Assembly: GCA_026686845.1 (NCBI GenBank)
Contig: JAIVEN010000008.1
Coordinates: forward strand, 12,554,501-12,618,500
Length of the DNA stretch: 64,000 bases
From: Adenanthera pavonina
Lineage: Eukaryota > Streptophyta > Magnoliopsida > Fabales > Fabaceae
Direction of reading: 5' to 3'
Shown: piece by piece, positions 24,201 to 34,054 of the stretch
Layout: each line of letters starts with the position of its first letter
Position numbering within the stretch: the first letter of the stretch is position 1
The notes under the pieces: generated by a model
The model's database searches: none
What the model was told of the DNA's origin: nothing
What the model saw: only the letters and a program-made list of their open reading frames with translations
Made by a program: the position numbers and the translations under genes

Positions 24201-27200
24201 CTTTCTGTGGCTGAGGTTTTTAATGATTCTGCTGCTGGTAAGTTATATAAATATCTGCCAGTGAGTCTACTACTCATGAAACTCATTCTTTTTCTTTGAT
24301 ATGTTTAGTCCTGGAACACACTGAAACTACATTGTTTATTAGAATGTTATTGATGAGAGTCATCTTTTTCTCTTGCATTGAGTCAGAAGGTCTGCTTTGC
24401 CAAATAACAATAAATTCATGCAAACAGATGTCTTATCACCTCAGAAGTCATTGTCCATTGTCTCCCCAAGTCACCAACAGAAGTTCAGAAATCCTTTTTC
24501 TGCTGAAGATGATGCAGCAGTTTCCTCTTCACCAGAAGCAGCAGCTATTAATTCGGCTTCATGTAAATTTTTGGATTTGTTTTTATTTTCTAATAATATT
24601 TTGTATGTGTCAGATTCATATTAAATATGGTGCTTTATTAGATGTAGAATGTTTGTTTGAACTGGATGATTCATGGTTTGATTTGTGTGGTTCAAAACCA
24701 TTTGAAACTTCAAACATTAGATTCTGAGTCCCATCAATTTCATTGATTCTTGTCTGAAGATAATGAATTTCATTTGGGTGTCACACCACCTGAGTGCGAA
24801 GGTTACTGATTCACTCAATTTTTACAATTTTAATTTTGCTGCCCCGTGATTTAGAAGTTGATATTCTGCTATCCTGATGTTCTCTCATTTAGCAAGAGAC
24901 TTCCCTATGCATTAATTCTGTTAATTATTATATTAAAATCTATAAAGCTCAACTGATTTCCCCAAACTTTTCTCAATTTCAGCACAAAAACACTTTGAAC
25001 AAAAAACTTGGGGATGGGGCAAGAATACATGGATGCTAGATTGAACCGTTAGGCAATAATTTGGGGATGGGGTACAAAATTTGGTGAGTGTGGGTTGCAG
25101 TTTGGAGGATAGGGATTAGGCACTGGGAGGAATTGGGATTATTTTGGGGAAATTGAGAATGTTTGATTGAAACAATTTAGGGAGTGCGGGACTTGGTTGA
25201 GAAGGGAAGGGAGTGGCTTAGGATTTTAGGGTGGGATTAGTAAACATTTGAGGAAATTGAGGAAGTCACATTGAATAATTAGGCAAGAATCTTGGAAGTG
25301 TGTGGCTTAGTTGGAAGAGAGGACTTAGGGATTATGAAATGGAATTTGAGATTTTGGATATATTTTGAAATGGGGCAAGACAAGAATATGGGAGGAGGAG
25401 CCTGGCTGGAAGAGAGGAGTTTCGGACAATGAAATGTATGTGGGAGAAATTTCGGATTTCAGATAGATTTGGGATGGGGGTAGAATTTGGGCACTGTAGG
25501 GCTTCGTTGGAAAGGAAGGGTTTGGGAATTTTGAGATGGAACTGAGATTAATTTGAAGTGATTGGATGTGATTTGGGGTTCTGTTTTGATATTTAAAGGA
25601 ATTAAAGAACAAGGTAGCGTAATGCTAACCAAGCAGATTTTAGGATAGCAGAATGTCAACTTTTGAACAGCAGGTAGTAAACTATAATCTGCCCTTTGTT
25701 TCAAACAAGGGGAAAAAGCTCAGGTTTAGTTCATATAAAGCCAACCCTCCTCCCTGTTAATCATATTGAGTTGACTTCGGAGGGCCCCTCACCTATTTTT
25801 TAAACTTTATTTTTTTTATCTTGATTTATATGAACATCAATAAAGTTTTTTAAACTTTATAAATCATTATTAATGTTCAATAATGATTTATATTTTTAAA
25901 TTAGTGTTCAATAGTGATTTATATTTTTAAACTTTAAAGTGACGTGACAATTTTAATGTTACTTAGTAGTTTGGACATTAAGATATATGTTCATATGCCT
26001 TCGAATGGTATGAAACATCTGTTTCAAAGTGTTTCATTAATATTTGTCACTTTTGATTGACTTAATTTTTATTTGAAACGTGCACATCAGAATTTTTTTA
26101 AAATTCTATACAATTTGATTCCTATTTAAAAATGTTAGCCTTCTGGTTTGTGATGTAACAACTATCTGGTAAGCTAATTTTGTGCAAACATTTTCTGCAG
26201 CAGAAGGCTTCGTTAGAGGAAGGTCATATAACATCAGACTGGATGACCAAGTTCTGCTTAAATTTTCCCCAAAAAATTCTGACTCTACATATTACTTCAG
26301 TGATATGGTAATCGTAATCGTGTATAGTTTGATGTCAATTTTGTGGAGGCAAACTATATGATAACCAATCTTGAACAAATTTCATGTTACAGATAGGTGG
26401 GACTCTAACTTTCTTTCATGAAGAAAGAGCTAGGAGATGCCTTGAGGTTTTTCTACAAACTATGGAGATTTAAACTAGCTATATTTGTTGTGGCTGATGT
26501 ATCAGAATTTTTTTTTTTTTAATATTGTCCTATATGTTTATGCAGATCTCAATAACACTGGAAACTTCAGAAACTATAAATCGGAGATATGTCCACCCTT
26601 CTAGAAAGCATTCCCCTACTATCACAAAGGTATTCATTTTTTGTTTTAATTGTCGCCTCTCAAGCCACTTTCTTTTTCTGTTTTTGGCCAACCCCCGCAA
26701 GCCACTTTCAAATTCTAGTGATTGCAAGTATTGAGTGGTCATTTAGTTTGACAGAATGATATTGAGAATTCCAAGGTTTCTTCTTCTTCTTTTGTTTCCT
26801 CCATTATGGCGTAATTTTTGCCTTAAGCTCTATCACAGTACTAAATAATTTAGGACAGACTAAACTGGGAACTGTTTGAATCTGCACTGCAGTAGTTCTG
26901 TAATTAATTTGATAAACCGTACAATTTAAATTTATTACTCTTGATGCCACTTCTTTTCTGTGGTGTTGGGATAGCCCCATAGTCTTGATGATTTCATTAT
27001 TTTCCTGTAGAATGGTTGGATTCAGTAGATAGCTTTTGGCTGTTTGGTTCCTTTTTTATTGCTTTTTAATTAAGAATGTCTGTATTTTTGTTTGTTTGTT
27101 TGTTTTTTTTTTTGTTTTTTGAAGCCTCACTCCTTGTTGCCTTAGCAGATAGTTTTGTTCGTTTAGTAGTTTTTTTTTTTTTTCACCTTTCTTTCTAGGA

Positions 27201-28979
27201 AAGTTCATTTAGTGTCTTTATTAAGAATATGCAATATTTTTTTTAAAGTCTCTTTGTTGCCTTTGCAATAGATTTATTAATGTAGTGGTTTTTGTTTTCC
27301 TTCCTCTTTTGTGATTTAGTGTCTTGTGCAAGTCTTTGTGCAAGATTGAAGATAAGAGCTAAATCATGCTACCACCCAAAAAATTCTTTCAATATATGTA
27401 TGCTAATGATGTTGGCTACTGAGACATTTCTTATTATTTGTTTTTGTAGGTCCAGAGTGACCATTATGAAGTTGTTGCTGATCTGGTGCAGACAAGCTTT
27501 CTCTTCTCTGTCCCCATGGATGGTCCAATGTCTTTCTCCACACCACATGTGTCTGTGCAATGGGTTCTTAGATTTGAATTTTTTGCCACTCCAAAGAATT
27601 TGGATTGGACCCGGTATGACTTTCATCCTTAACTTTATTTCGTTTCCCTTTGCGAGTCTGTAACATATTCTACTTATTTGTTGCTGGGTCCAGCATCACA
27701 AGTTCTTTTCCCTTAACCCACCTAGAACCACTTATTACGTGCACTTGTCTTTTTGGCTGGATCTATTTTTTATCAGTCAGTCCAGGCATTATGTTCATGT
27801 ACTGTTGGCCTTCTATTAAATCAAATTTCCACATGTTGTGGTCAATGTACGTCCTTATCGCTTGGTAAAAAGGACCTGATCATGGTGGCACAAAGAGCAC
27901 TATTGTGATAAGAGCTCCCGGAGCCTGTGTGTTCCAACTTTGCATTGCAACACTCATAATTATATAATTGGAAAATAATAACAAGACACACAAGCGCGTG
28001 CGCGCGCACACACACACCTATCAGTTTAAACTTATATTAAAGCACAACATAAAATACAGCCGAAGTTAAAATAGTTATATACCCCAAAAAATTGTCCATA
28101 TAAATAGAATAAGGTATCAATTAGAAAGTATTTCTCACTTCTCATCTTCATCAGACATTCACAAGTAAATTAACACAATCCACAAGCACAGGAATATGGT
28201 CTCTGTGATTCTGTCCTACAGAAAGCGTCCTAGCTTTAGAGAGAATGAATAACAGAAATACAGATCAATGATGGGAGTTGCTGCCTTTTGTGGCGAAGAA
28301 AGAATCCATAACTCAGAAGAGGGGAAGAATTAATGAGAAAGTTAGGCTTATGAGAGGGGGAGGAAAAGTGACAAATGGGACGTGGGGCTGGCTGGGTGAA
28401 TGGGGAAAACTACTTTCAAACCCTCAAAAAAAAAAAACAAGTGAGAAGCACCTCAATTCACATTGTCTCAGTTGCATATACTATGGTTGCACCAAGCAAA
28501 AAGGGTAGCACCACAGCTGTGGCATTGACCAGCTGTCCATAACTTGTTTCAACGGGCAGTGGTATGCACAATACGCTCCATTGACAGGATTTTCCTTTTT
28601 ATTGCCATTCAACCAGGACACATGATTGTAGATAATGATAGTATAATACATAACCATAAATACAGAAGCATTTTCATCGGCTTCTGTATCATATGGAATG
28701 AAAAAGAAAAGGGTTTAGGAAAATCCTTGGTTTTAAATCATTTTTAATTACTTTTGAATTACTGCTAAAGGTACATCTTTTGCTTTTAAGCTGCCATTGA
28801 TTATATTTTAAGCTATATGGTTTCTGAACCTCAGGTATGAACATCCTCTTCTGATTGAGGGAAGAGAAAAATGTGAATGGGTTCTTCCGATTACAGTGCA
28901 TGCACCTCCACCTAGAACTCCTTCTGGGACAAGAAGTGAGAAGCTTTTCTCTGTGGATCCCATGTGGGTGCAGAATTAA
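9262..28979 (+). CDS. RGP1: RGP1 homologue, RAB6A-GEF complex partner protein 2-like (12 exons)
   Basis: Exons: 9262-9538, 9663-9740, 11209-11366, 19118-19181, 20878-20945, 23985-24237, 24383-24562, 26201-26307, 26393-26446, 26546-26629, 27450-27613, 28835-28979 (TAA 28977-28979). They sum to 1632 nt in one open frame (543 aa), all joined by GT-AG introns, which strongly supports the model. The protein has an arrestin-like N-terminal beta domain (VYRPGDPVVFTIEI, LSFEVKCIEKLD), the Rgp1 core (IPPSYKGSTIRYLYY, EVRIPLQVWV), a Ser-rich linker (YDSSRDEISSVSSYN) and the conserved C-terminus (GFVRGRSYNIRLDDQVLLKF, HYEVVADLVQTSFLFS, CEWVLPITVHAPP). In yeast and human, Rgp1 with Ric1 is a GEF for Ypt6/Rab6 at the Golgi. 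The ATG at 9262 is inferred; the frame stays open upstream but shows no family similarity. The exon-8 acceptor is a CAGCAG site where the second AG would create a stop, so the first is used. Intron 3 (7.75 kb) holds a Copia element. Confidence 0.92.
12878..13118 (-). repeat. 3' LTR of intronic Copia element
   Basis: 241-bp repeat aligning over its full length with 17529-17769. Both begin TG on the plus strand and end GATA. Confidence 0.9.
13119..13127 (-). other. Polypurine tract of intronic Copia element
   Basis: The plus strand reads CTCCCTCTC directly after the LTR, so the minus strand has GAGAGGGAG immediately before the 3' LTR, the expected place for plus-strand priming. Confidence 0.7.
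13126..17499 (-). pseudogene. Copia gag-pol polyprotein, degenerate
   Basis: Minus-strand pieces in Copia order. Gag starts at 17499 and reaches a zinc knuckle near 16620-16660 (CEHYGKVGHSKDTC, second Cys replaced by Tyr). The protease has VVDSGANEHM (about 16350-16385). The integrase has the HYRLGHPN and CEACQ part near 15890-15980, then the core with TDNGTEY near 15600-15620 and QQNGVSERK. RT starts with WIFTIKYNADG and ETFAPVAK near 14400-14530, and YVDD lies near 14065-14090. RNase H ends with CDNKATI, RTKHVELD and ADILTKA (13140-13380). A tandem duplication of about 29 bp at about 17009-17060 breaks gag; further frameshifts and stops lie in integrase and RT. Confidence 0.9.
17517..17528 (-). 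other. Primer-binding site (initiator Met-tRNA type)
   Basis: The minus strand reads TGGTATTAGAGC directly after the 5' LTR. This is the common plant Met-tRNA primer-binding site TGGTATCAGAGC with one change. Confidence 0.85.
17529..17769 (-). repeat. 5' LTR of intronic Copia element
   Basis: Partner of the LTR at 12878-13118, same length and ends. Differences are scattered substitutions, so the insertion is not recent. Confidence 0.9.
18552..18797 (+). other. Unassigned open frame in RGP1 intron 3
   Basis: An open frame of about 80 codons ends at 18797. Its second half has a protein-like composition (SWVRLHNGSDPHEM, TFPDIEWGPDMPTVN), unlike the surrounding AT-rich noise. I recognise no family. 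It is not needed by the gene model, because the exon ending at 11366 joins 19118 in phase and matches the family across the junction. A nearby TTCAG acceptor (18588) does not give the right phase. It may be a skipped or alternative exon, a captured fragment, or chance. Confidence 0.25.
19290..19780 (+). pseudogene. Copia reverse-transcriptase relic in RGP1 intron 4
   Basis: The plus-strand translation shows HSLFYMHQDVNLFIYLVLY followed by MDDIFTGND, the Copia RT catalytic region with YMDD in place of YVDD. About 60 bp later comes a segment like the Copia DLGxLRYFLGI...RKYALDIL block (DLDKLRHLLGIVVAQ, RRKCALDILDQI). The downstream sequence (SNIKVLLG, GESLTIGSGY) continues the family order. Stops and small gaps mark it as old. 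No LTRs were found. Confidence 0.75.
20226..20695 (-). mobile_element. TRIM-like miniature LTR element in RGP1 intron 4
   Basis: Two related direct repeats (about 20226-20426 and 20553-20695) share the order TG..TAAGTRGGA, AGCTATT, TTTAAATAT, CATACTACTT..GTGGGACTTAGG and end CCCCATCA. Between them lies about 125 bp of non-coding DNA. Next to the right repeat the minus strand reads TGGGTATCAAAGC, similar to a Met-tRNA primer-binding site, 4 nt from the repeat. Short terminal repeats, a PBS and no ORF fit a terminal-repeat retrotransposon in miniature. The repeats have diverged, so the boundaries are approximate. Confidence 0.5.
20311..20410. repeat. 30-bp tandem repeat inside the TRIM-like left LTR
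   Basis: Three full 30-bp units beginning CCATACTACT and ending near CTTAGGTATC, plus a partial fourth. The right-hand terminal repeat has a single copy (about 20643-20672), so the array expanded in one LTR only. Confidence 0.85.
21600..23090 (-). pseudogene. Degenerate Copia pol fragment in RGP1 intron 5
   Basis: The minus-strand translation shows Copia integrase pieces: NGKEYLNSSLGSYLTTQGI with a following HQTSC (near 22850-22950), then AYLSNRMPTKTLGFHTP (near 22680-22730). The C-terminal part of integrase lies at 22500-22590. RNase H-like text (ELDHHFIKE type) lies near 21740-21800. Frames shift many times and most of RT is missing. A 37-bp segment is duplicated in tandem at a 50-bp offset (21924-21960 and 21974-22010). 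No LTR pair was found. Confidence 0.7.
24990..25610. repeat. G-rich degenerate tandem repeat in RGP1 intron 7
   Basis: Roughly 90-100-bp units recur with a common order: GCAAGAAT or similar, TGGGG, a G-rich core with CTTRGTTGGAAG, then GGGATTATGAAATGGAATT. At least six poorly conserved copies are visible and the plus strand is strongly G-rich. Confidence 0.5.
25861..25889. repeat. Perfect inverted repeat
   Basis: AAATCATTATT (25861-25871) and AATAATGATTT (25879-25889) are exact complements around a 7-nt loop in intron 7. Related AT-rich phrases recur just downstream. Confidence 0.6.
27995..28018. repeat. Alternating GC/AC tract
   Basis: 24 nt of uninterrupted purine-pyrimidine alternation (GCGCGTGCGCGCGC followed by ACACACACAC) in RGP1 intron 11. 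It is by far the most CpG-dense short stretch in the gene and has Z-DNA-forming character. Confidence 0.75.
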
Positions 28980-30470
28980 GGTATAGATAAATGTTTGATT
29001 CAGATTGGACTCTCCCCTATCGATGTTGTAAGTAGGTCGGTTTTGTAGCAAATCACTACAGCAAGTTCTATTTGTCCCACTCCAATTTCCCAATTTTCTT
29101 TGAATGAACCAAACTTAGAAATGGAAAGTGTCATCCTAGTATTTACCTTTTTGAATGAAGTTGTTACATTAACTGCATTACTCAATAAACAGTTTAATCC
29201 ATTTGTATTTCTTCAGTTTGAGAAAAGATGAAATGTATACCATCCGCTATTTTAGGTTTGTAAGTATCTCTGAAGCCTCACGTACAATGTGGACCAGTGA
29301 ACTGAAATTCTAGATTGATCAGTTGTAGAATACATGAGAGTTTACAGAACCCACATCTTTGGCATTTTGCTGTGTACAGTTGGTGCTGAATTCATGATCA
29401 TGCCTGAGTACAATATTTTTGTCTCCTGTTCTATTTCTCATTTGCATTTTGTAGTTGGATGACTGTCATAATTCCATTGGTACTTGAATTTGATAATGTT
29501 ATTAAGTTTTCCATTGAATTGTATGGATTGTTTTTCTCTTGGCCATTAAATTATATAAATTTGATGGCCCCAGCTTTATTTTGCTTTAGATAAGCATTGT
29601 GAATCACAGAATGTTTCAGTTAGGGCAGCTGTTATACTTTGTTGTTTTAATATCATGGATCAAGACTGAACAATATGATAAACATGAACAAAAGCAAAAT
29701 AGAATTCCGGCCAATACTTTTCTTGTTCCTGTCTTATTTGTTACTGTTAGTCACAATCTGATTCGGCTGAAAAAATCACCTTCAGATTCTTTTTACTCAT
29801 ACTAGAAGTGGGATTTGTGTAAAATACAATGAACTGCACTCTTGACTTATAAATAATGCGAACTGTTATAAATTTTATTTCATATTAATTTAATTCATTA
29901 AAATTTAGAATAGTTGAGGACCTAAATTTATAATTAATATTAAATAAGGACCATGTTTTTAATCTACATTGTGTTATTGTTCAATCTTCCAATTTTTATC
30001 ACTTTTATTATTAGAAAATTTATTTTTTTTGACTGGTCCTCAGCTGGGATTCCTCCCAATGAGTAAATAAAACATGAAATAACAAATGTGAGACTGCTTG
30101 AACACATCGTATCGTGCTTTCTTGGTGTTTTTTTTGGATCTTTGGGAAATCATGATTGTTTGGATCTTTGGATCTTCGGGAATGTCCTTGTGAAATGGAC
30201 TGTTCGTCCCTACAGGAAAAGAAAAATTCAATAGCATGACTTCTTACAAGGCTGAATAAAAACCTTCTCCTTGATTCCAAAAGGTTACACCACCCAATCA
30301 TTTTCTTTTTATTTAATACTTCTGCCAAGATTGAATGAAACCACCTTGATTCCAAAAGGTCACACCACCTAATCATTTGTGTTTTTGGGTGGCAAAACGG
30401 AGAATGCATCAACAGATCATAAAAGGAGAGTAACAGTCAGTAAACCATTACATATCACAGATATTAGCAG
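28980..30470. other. Region downstream of RGP1
   Basis: 3' UTR and intergenic DNA. The minus-strand open frame over 28689-29093 is the antisense of the last RGP1 exon and is discarded. No further gene was recognised. Confidence 0.5.
30269..30379. repeat. Tandem direct repeat, 75-bp offset
   Basis: CCTTGATTCCAAAAGG followed by a TACACCACCCAATCATTT-type segment occurs at 30269-30304 and, with three changes, at 30344-30379. Origin unknown. Confidence 0.75.
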
Positions 30471-30477
30471 TAGTGAA

Positions 30478-30640
30478 TCTCGGTATGGAAACTCGGCGTT
30501 CATCAAAGAGGATATTCTGTATCGCTGCTGACAGCGAGTGGGTAGTTAGTGAGGAAATTAGCTCCTCTATTAGGCTTCAGATAAACATGCTTGATATCAA
30601 TCTGCCAGTCTCTGGCAATCAACTTTTGATACACTGTATC
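30478..30640 (-). pseudogene. LINE-type RNase H fragment
   Basis: The minus strand reads LIARDWQIDIKHVY, then PNRGANFLTNYPL, matching the end of the RNase H domain in plant non-LTR retrotransposons (consensus like RDWxVxIxHxYREANxxADFLAN). Two stop codons follow. Only this tail is visible. Confidence 0.6.
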
Positions 30641-32400
30641 ATTAATAATATGTTTAGTATGATATTAAGAATGTTGGGGACCAATGTATATTTTATAATT
30701 AATTAAATGAAATGAAATGGATAAAAGACAAGAATGCACCTAAACATTTTTTATTTTTTCAAGCCTTCTTCCTTCTTGTTGACATTCTCCTTTGTGTTCG
30801 ACATCTATATCCACCTCCTTCATCCCCTAGCATTCAACAAACAACCAAAAACATAAAAAATCACATTAGAACAGCCAGATTGGTGAAAAAAAACCAAAAT
30901 CAGAGCAAAACAAAATCTAAAATACCCAAACCAAATCTGATTGACAATGGTCCAGTGATTTCCAGGGTCGTCTGGTTTGTGTTATTGAAGAAGGACGAAG
31001 GAAGGTTATTATATCAACGTTTGAAACTATAAAGTATTGAGGATGCAATGTAGTATAGTCTCATCAATTCGCAGTCAGTAATAGCCCTACCTATGAATGC
31101 CTTTCAACCTCAAAGACGCATCAAACATGAAGATTCTTTCTCATCTTCCCTCTGCTTCTTTTCTGTTCATTCTTTGCGGGCAGGGGTTGGTCACTGATGA
31201 TTTGTAAATTGTAATAGGTGGAATTTGGTTTTGTCTAGCCGATTGAGCTAACTTGTCAGGTTTGATTTCAAGAATTATAAGATTGAGGGGATGTTTGGTA
31301 AGTGGTAACACGGAAGGAAATGTGTATCACGAAATTTATTTATTTTATCCTATGTCTTTTATTATTACAAAACAGTGTCATTTTTTTTTTCCTTCTGTGA
31401 TGTGAATGTCACTTCATTCGCATTACTTCTCTTTTCCTTTTGTCATCATATATACGAGGAGGAAGGATGGAGCAGAATACTCGGAGACTTCGAGAGAGGA
31501 GATGAACAACAATACTAGGGTTTATCTTTATTATTGGTGGTTATTTATGTAACCTCGACAACAGGCTATTTAGAACCCGTTTGTTTTAATTTTTTTTATG
31601 CAAAAATCACTTTTTTTCATATAAAAAAACACTTTTAAAATTTTTTAAGGTGTTTATTTAAATTTTTAAAAATAATCAAAATATGAAAAAAAATAGTTTT
31701 CTATTTATTTTGAGAAGTTACTCTAAGTGCTTCTGAAAAAAAGCAGTTGCGGTAGATGAGAGAAAAAAATGTTTAAGAGGCGGGGTGCAACAAAGTAATT
31801 TTAAAAATTGCAAAAATAACAATATTTGATCTAATGAGAATATTATAATATAAATTTATATTTTTTCTTTATTTGCTAAATAATTTAAAAAGTGTTTTTC
31901 TTTATTCTAACCAAATAGAAAATAATTTATACTTTTTCAAAAATCTCTAAACAATTAATAATTTTTTTAAATAATCTAAAAATTACTTTTTTAAGAAGTT
32001 TAAACAAACGGCCTTTAATTAGTTGATGATTTTTGTCAAAACTACTAACATATTGGCACCAACGTAAACTATTTCCTGTGTAGTGCGGATGCATGACTAT
32101 TTAGACCACGTTTTTGAAAAGTGACACTAAACATAGAAGAAGAAAAAGCAACGCTAAATTCCTCTCTTTTTTAGTAGTGAAAGTCTATGAAAATTTTCGC
32201 AAGAATGTAGTTCCTCTTGGAATTTTGTGGTTTCTCTCACAGAAATGTTGAGAATTTTTTTTTTTTAATTTTAGTGCTGATTAATTAACCATTACTCCAT
32301 ATTTTTGGGACAAAAAGGATATATATTTTCGTCCATTAATTTTTTGCTTTTTACATATAGAAACTCATAATAAGAAAGTCAAAGATTGGTGCGAACACAA
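30641..32400. other. Intergenic spacer between LINE relic and CER1 pseudogene
   Basis: No gene recognised. It contains a MITE (31574-32013) and poly-A/T-rich runs. Confidence 0.5.
31574..32013. mobile_element. hAT-like MITE
   Basis: The left end AACCCGTTTGTTTTAA and the complement of the right end (GGCCGTTTGTTTAAA) form imperfect terminal inverted repeats around about 440 bp of AT-rich non-coding DNA. A GGCCGTTTGTTT-type terminus is typical of hAT-related plant MITEs. The flanks look alike but I could not fix an exact 8-bp duplication. Confidence 0.5.
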
Positions 32401-33936
32401 GTTTCACTCTTTCCATCACACCAAATTCAGGACAAATCACTTTCTTCTGATGCCGATAATGACTAAGGATATATGTTTACGGAACTGTGGATGAATCCAA
32501 ATGACTGACTAGATCTGGTGCACTTGACTCACCTAACAAGGCCAGACTCTATCATCTTCTGTTAGGGTTTGCTTTCTTCGCCACCAATCCTCAAACACCA
32601 AAATGGTGTACTAAGTCTGAAGTGGCCCTTCAAATGGTTTTATATATGGTAAGAACTTGGATCTGTGGTCATACATTGGTTTCGGAAAGGAACACTTCTA
32701 AAGGCTCAACTTGGAATCATGGGTTGAACCACGATTTACAAAGCACGTAAGAATTGGCCTAATGCAACACAAACATCATTCTGAATTCTGTTGCATTTTA
32801 TGATTGCAGTGTCCTCTCCTTCTGTGTATGATGCAGTACCTCTTGAAATGGCAGAGCACACCACTGAGCAAGATAATTGAAGAGGCAATACTTGAGGCTG
32901 ACTCATCTAGGGTGAAAATACTTAGTCTAGGGTTTCTAAATCAGGTTAGTTCACATTATTTGTCTCTCTCTTTTTTTGGACTTTTGAAAGATATTTATGC
33001 CTGTTGGGTGCGTAAATGCAGAAAGAAGAGCTGAATGCATATGGCATGGCCAATTATATATATATATATATATTCAAAAGTTTCTATATCAAAATGTAAC
33101 TAGATTGTAGAAGGAAGTAGCTTTGCAGCTGCAATTGTTGTAGATAGCATTCCCAAAGGGACAAATCAGGTCCTTCTACGAGGCAACTTTGACAACGTCT
33201 TTTGCTACAGCGACACAAATGTCCAAGTTAGCTAATTAACAGTGGGATCGATGTATATTGTTTCTAATCTCAAACTGTTTTTGGATGATTTGTTTAGTTT
33301 AAATCATGACTTTTTTTTTGTTAAACAAATCATGACTTTTTTTAACTTAATTGATAATCATTATTTGCAAAATAATTTTGAATTTAAGATATTATACGAA
33401 CAAAAGGATTTTATTGGACTTGATTTATTCACCAGAAACTAATTAATAGGGGGCATACATAAATTAGTGGAAAATTTTCTAAAGATGTCATAAAAACAGA
33501 GGGACATTGCTCACTAATAAACTGTATGAAATGTGCTAGATTTAGTTTAATTCATTAAAATCCCACATTTTTATTTGCAGGTAGCTATGTTAGACCAGGA
33601 TGATCAGTTGGCAAAGCTTCACCTTCAGACTCAACACAAAGCCCAAAGATCGTCTTGCTCTTTCAAAATCCTATGATCTTAAGTTCAAATCCATTTGGCA
33701 AAATCTTCAATATCATCCTTTTGACTCTTTTTTCTCCTCTTGAAAATGATTTTTTCTTTATTTATTAGATGATGTAACATTTTGCAGATTTGCTGGGAGA
33801 TGAATGGGAGATGAAGATATATACAGATGTAAGCACCAAAAAGGATCATTGCTCATACCATTCTCCCAATTCCTGCTGAATAAAATGCGAAAAGATCACT
33901 TCTACCACAATACTCCAGCAGTGATGGTTCCTCCTG
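32401..33936 (+). pseudogene. CER1-like pseudogene (copies of exons 3-7)
   Basis: Collinear with the CER1 gene at 0.4-7.1 kb. The exon-3 copy (about 32401-32746) keeps FHSFHHTKF but then shifts frame several times. The exon-4 copy at 32837-32944 is intact (YLLKWQSTPLSK to LSLGFLNQ). The exon-5 copy (about 33022-33230) is disrupted by a (TA)n expansion and frameshifts. The exon-6 copy starts at 33581 and runs into a stop. The exon-7 copy (about 33788-33936) has a stop near its start but retains LLIPFSQF and MRKDHFYHNTPA. No His-cluster exons upstream and no terminal exon were found. It is an inactivated tandem duplicate, now separated from the gene by RGP1. Confidence 0.88.
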
Positions 33937-34054
33937 TAATCATGAATCCTGGAAGATACATAATATTTAAATTTACTGTTTCCAGCCGTTTCTACGTACA
34001 AGAGAGAGAGAGGGCAGAGCGAAATGAGGATGCAGAAAATAGCAAAACGGTGAG

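Noticed and set aside
28689..29093. 134-codon minus-strand open frame
   Set aside because: Antisense shadow of the last RGP1 exon.
30020..30412. 130-codon minus-strand open frame
   Set aside because: Repetitive text caused by the 75-bp direct repeat; no domain recognised.
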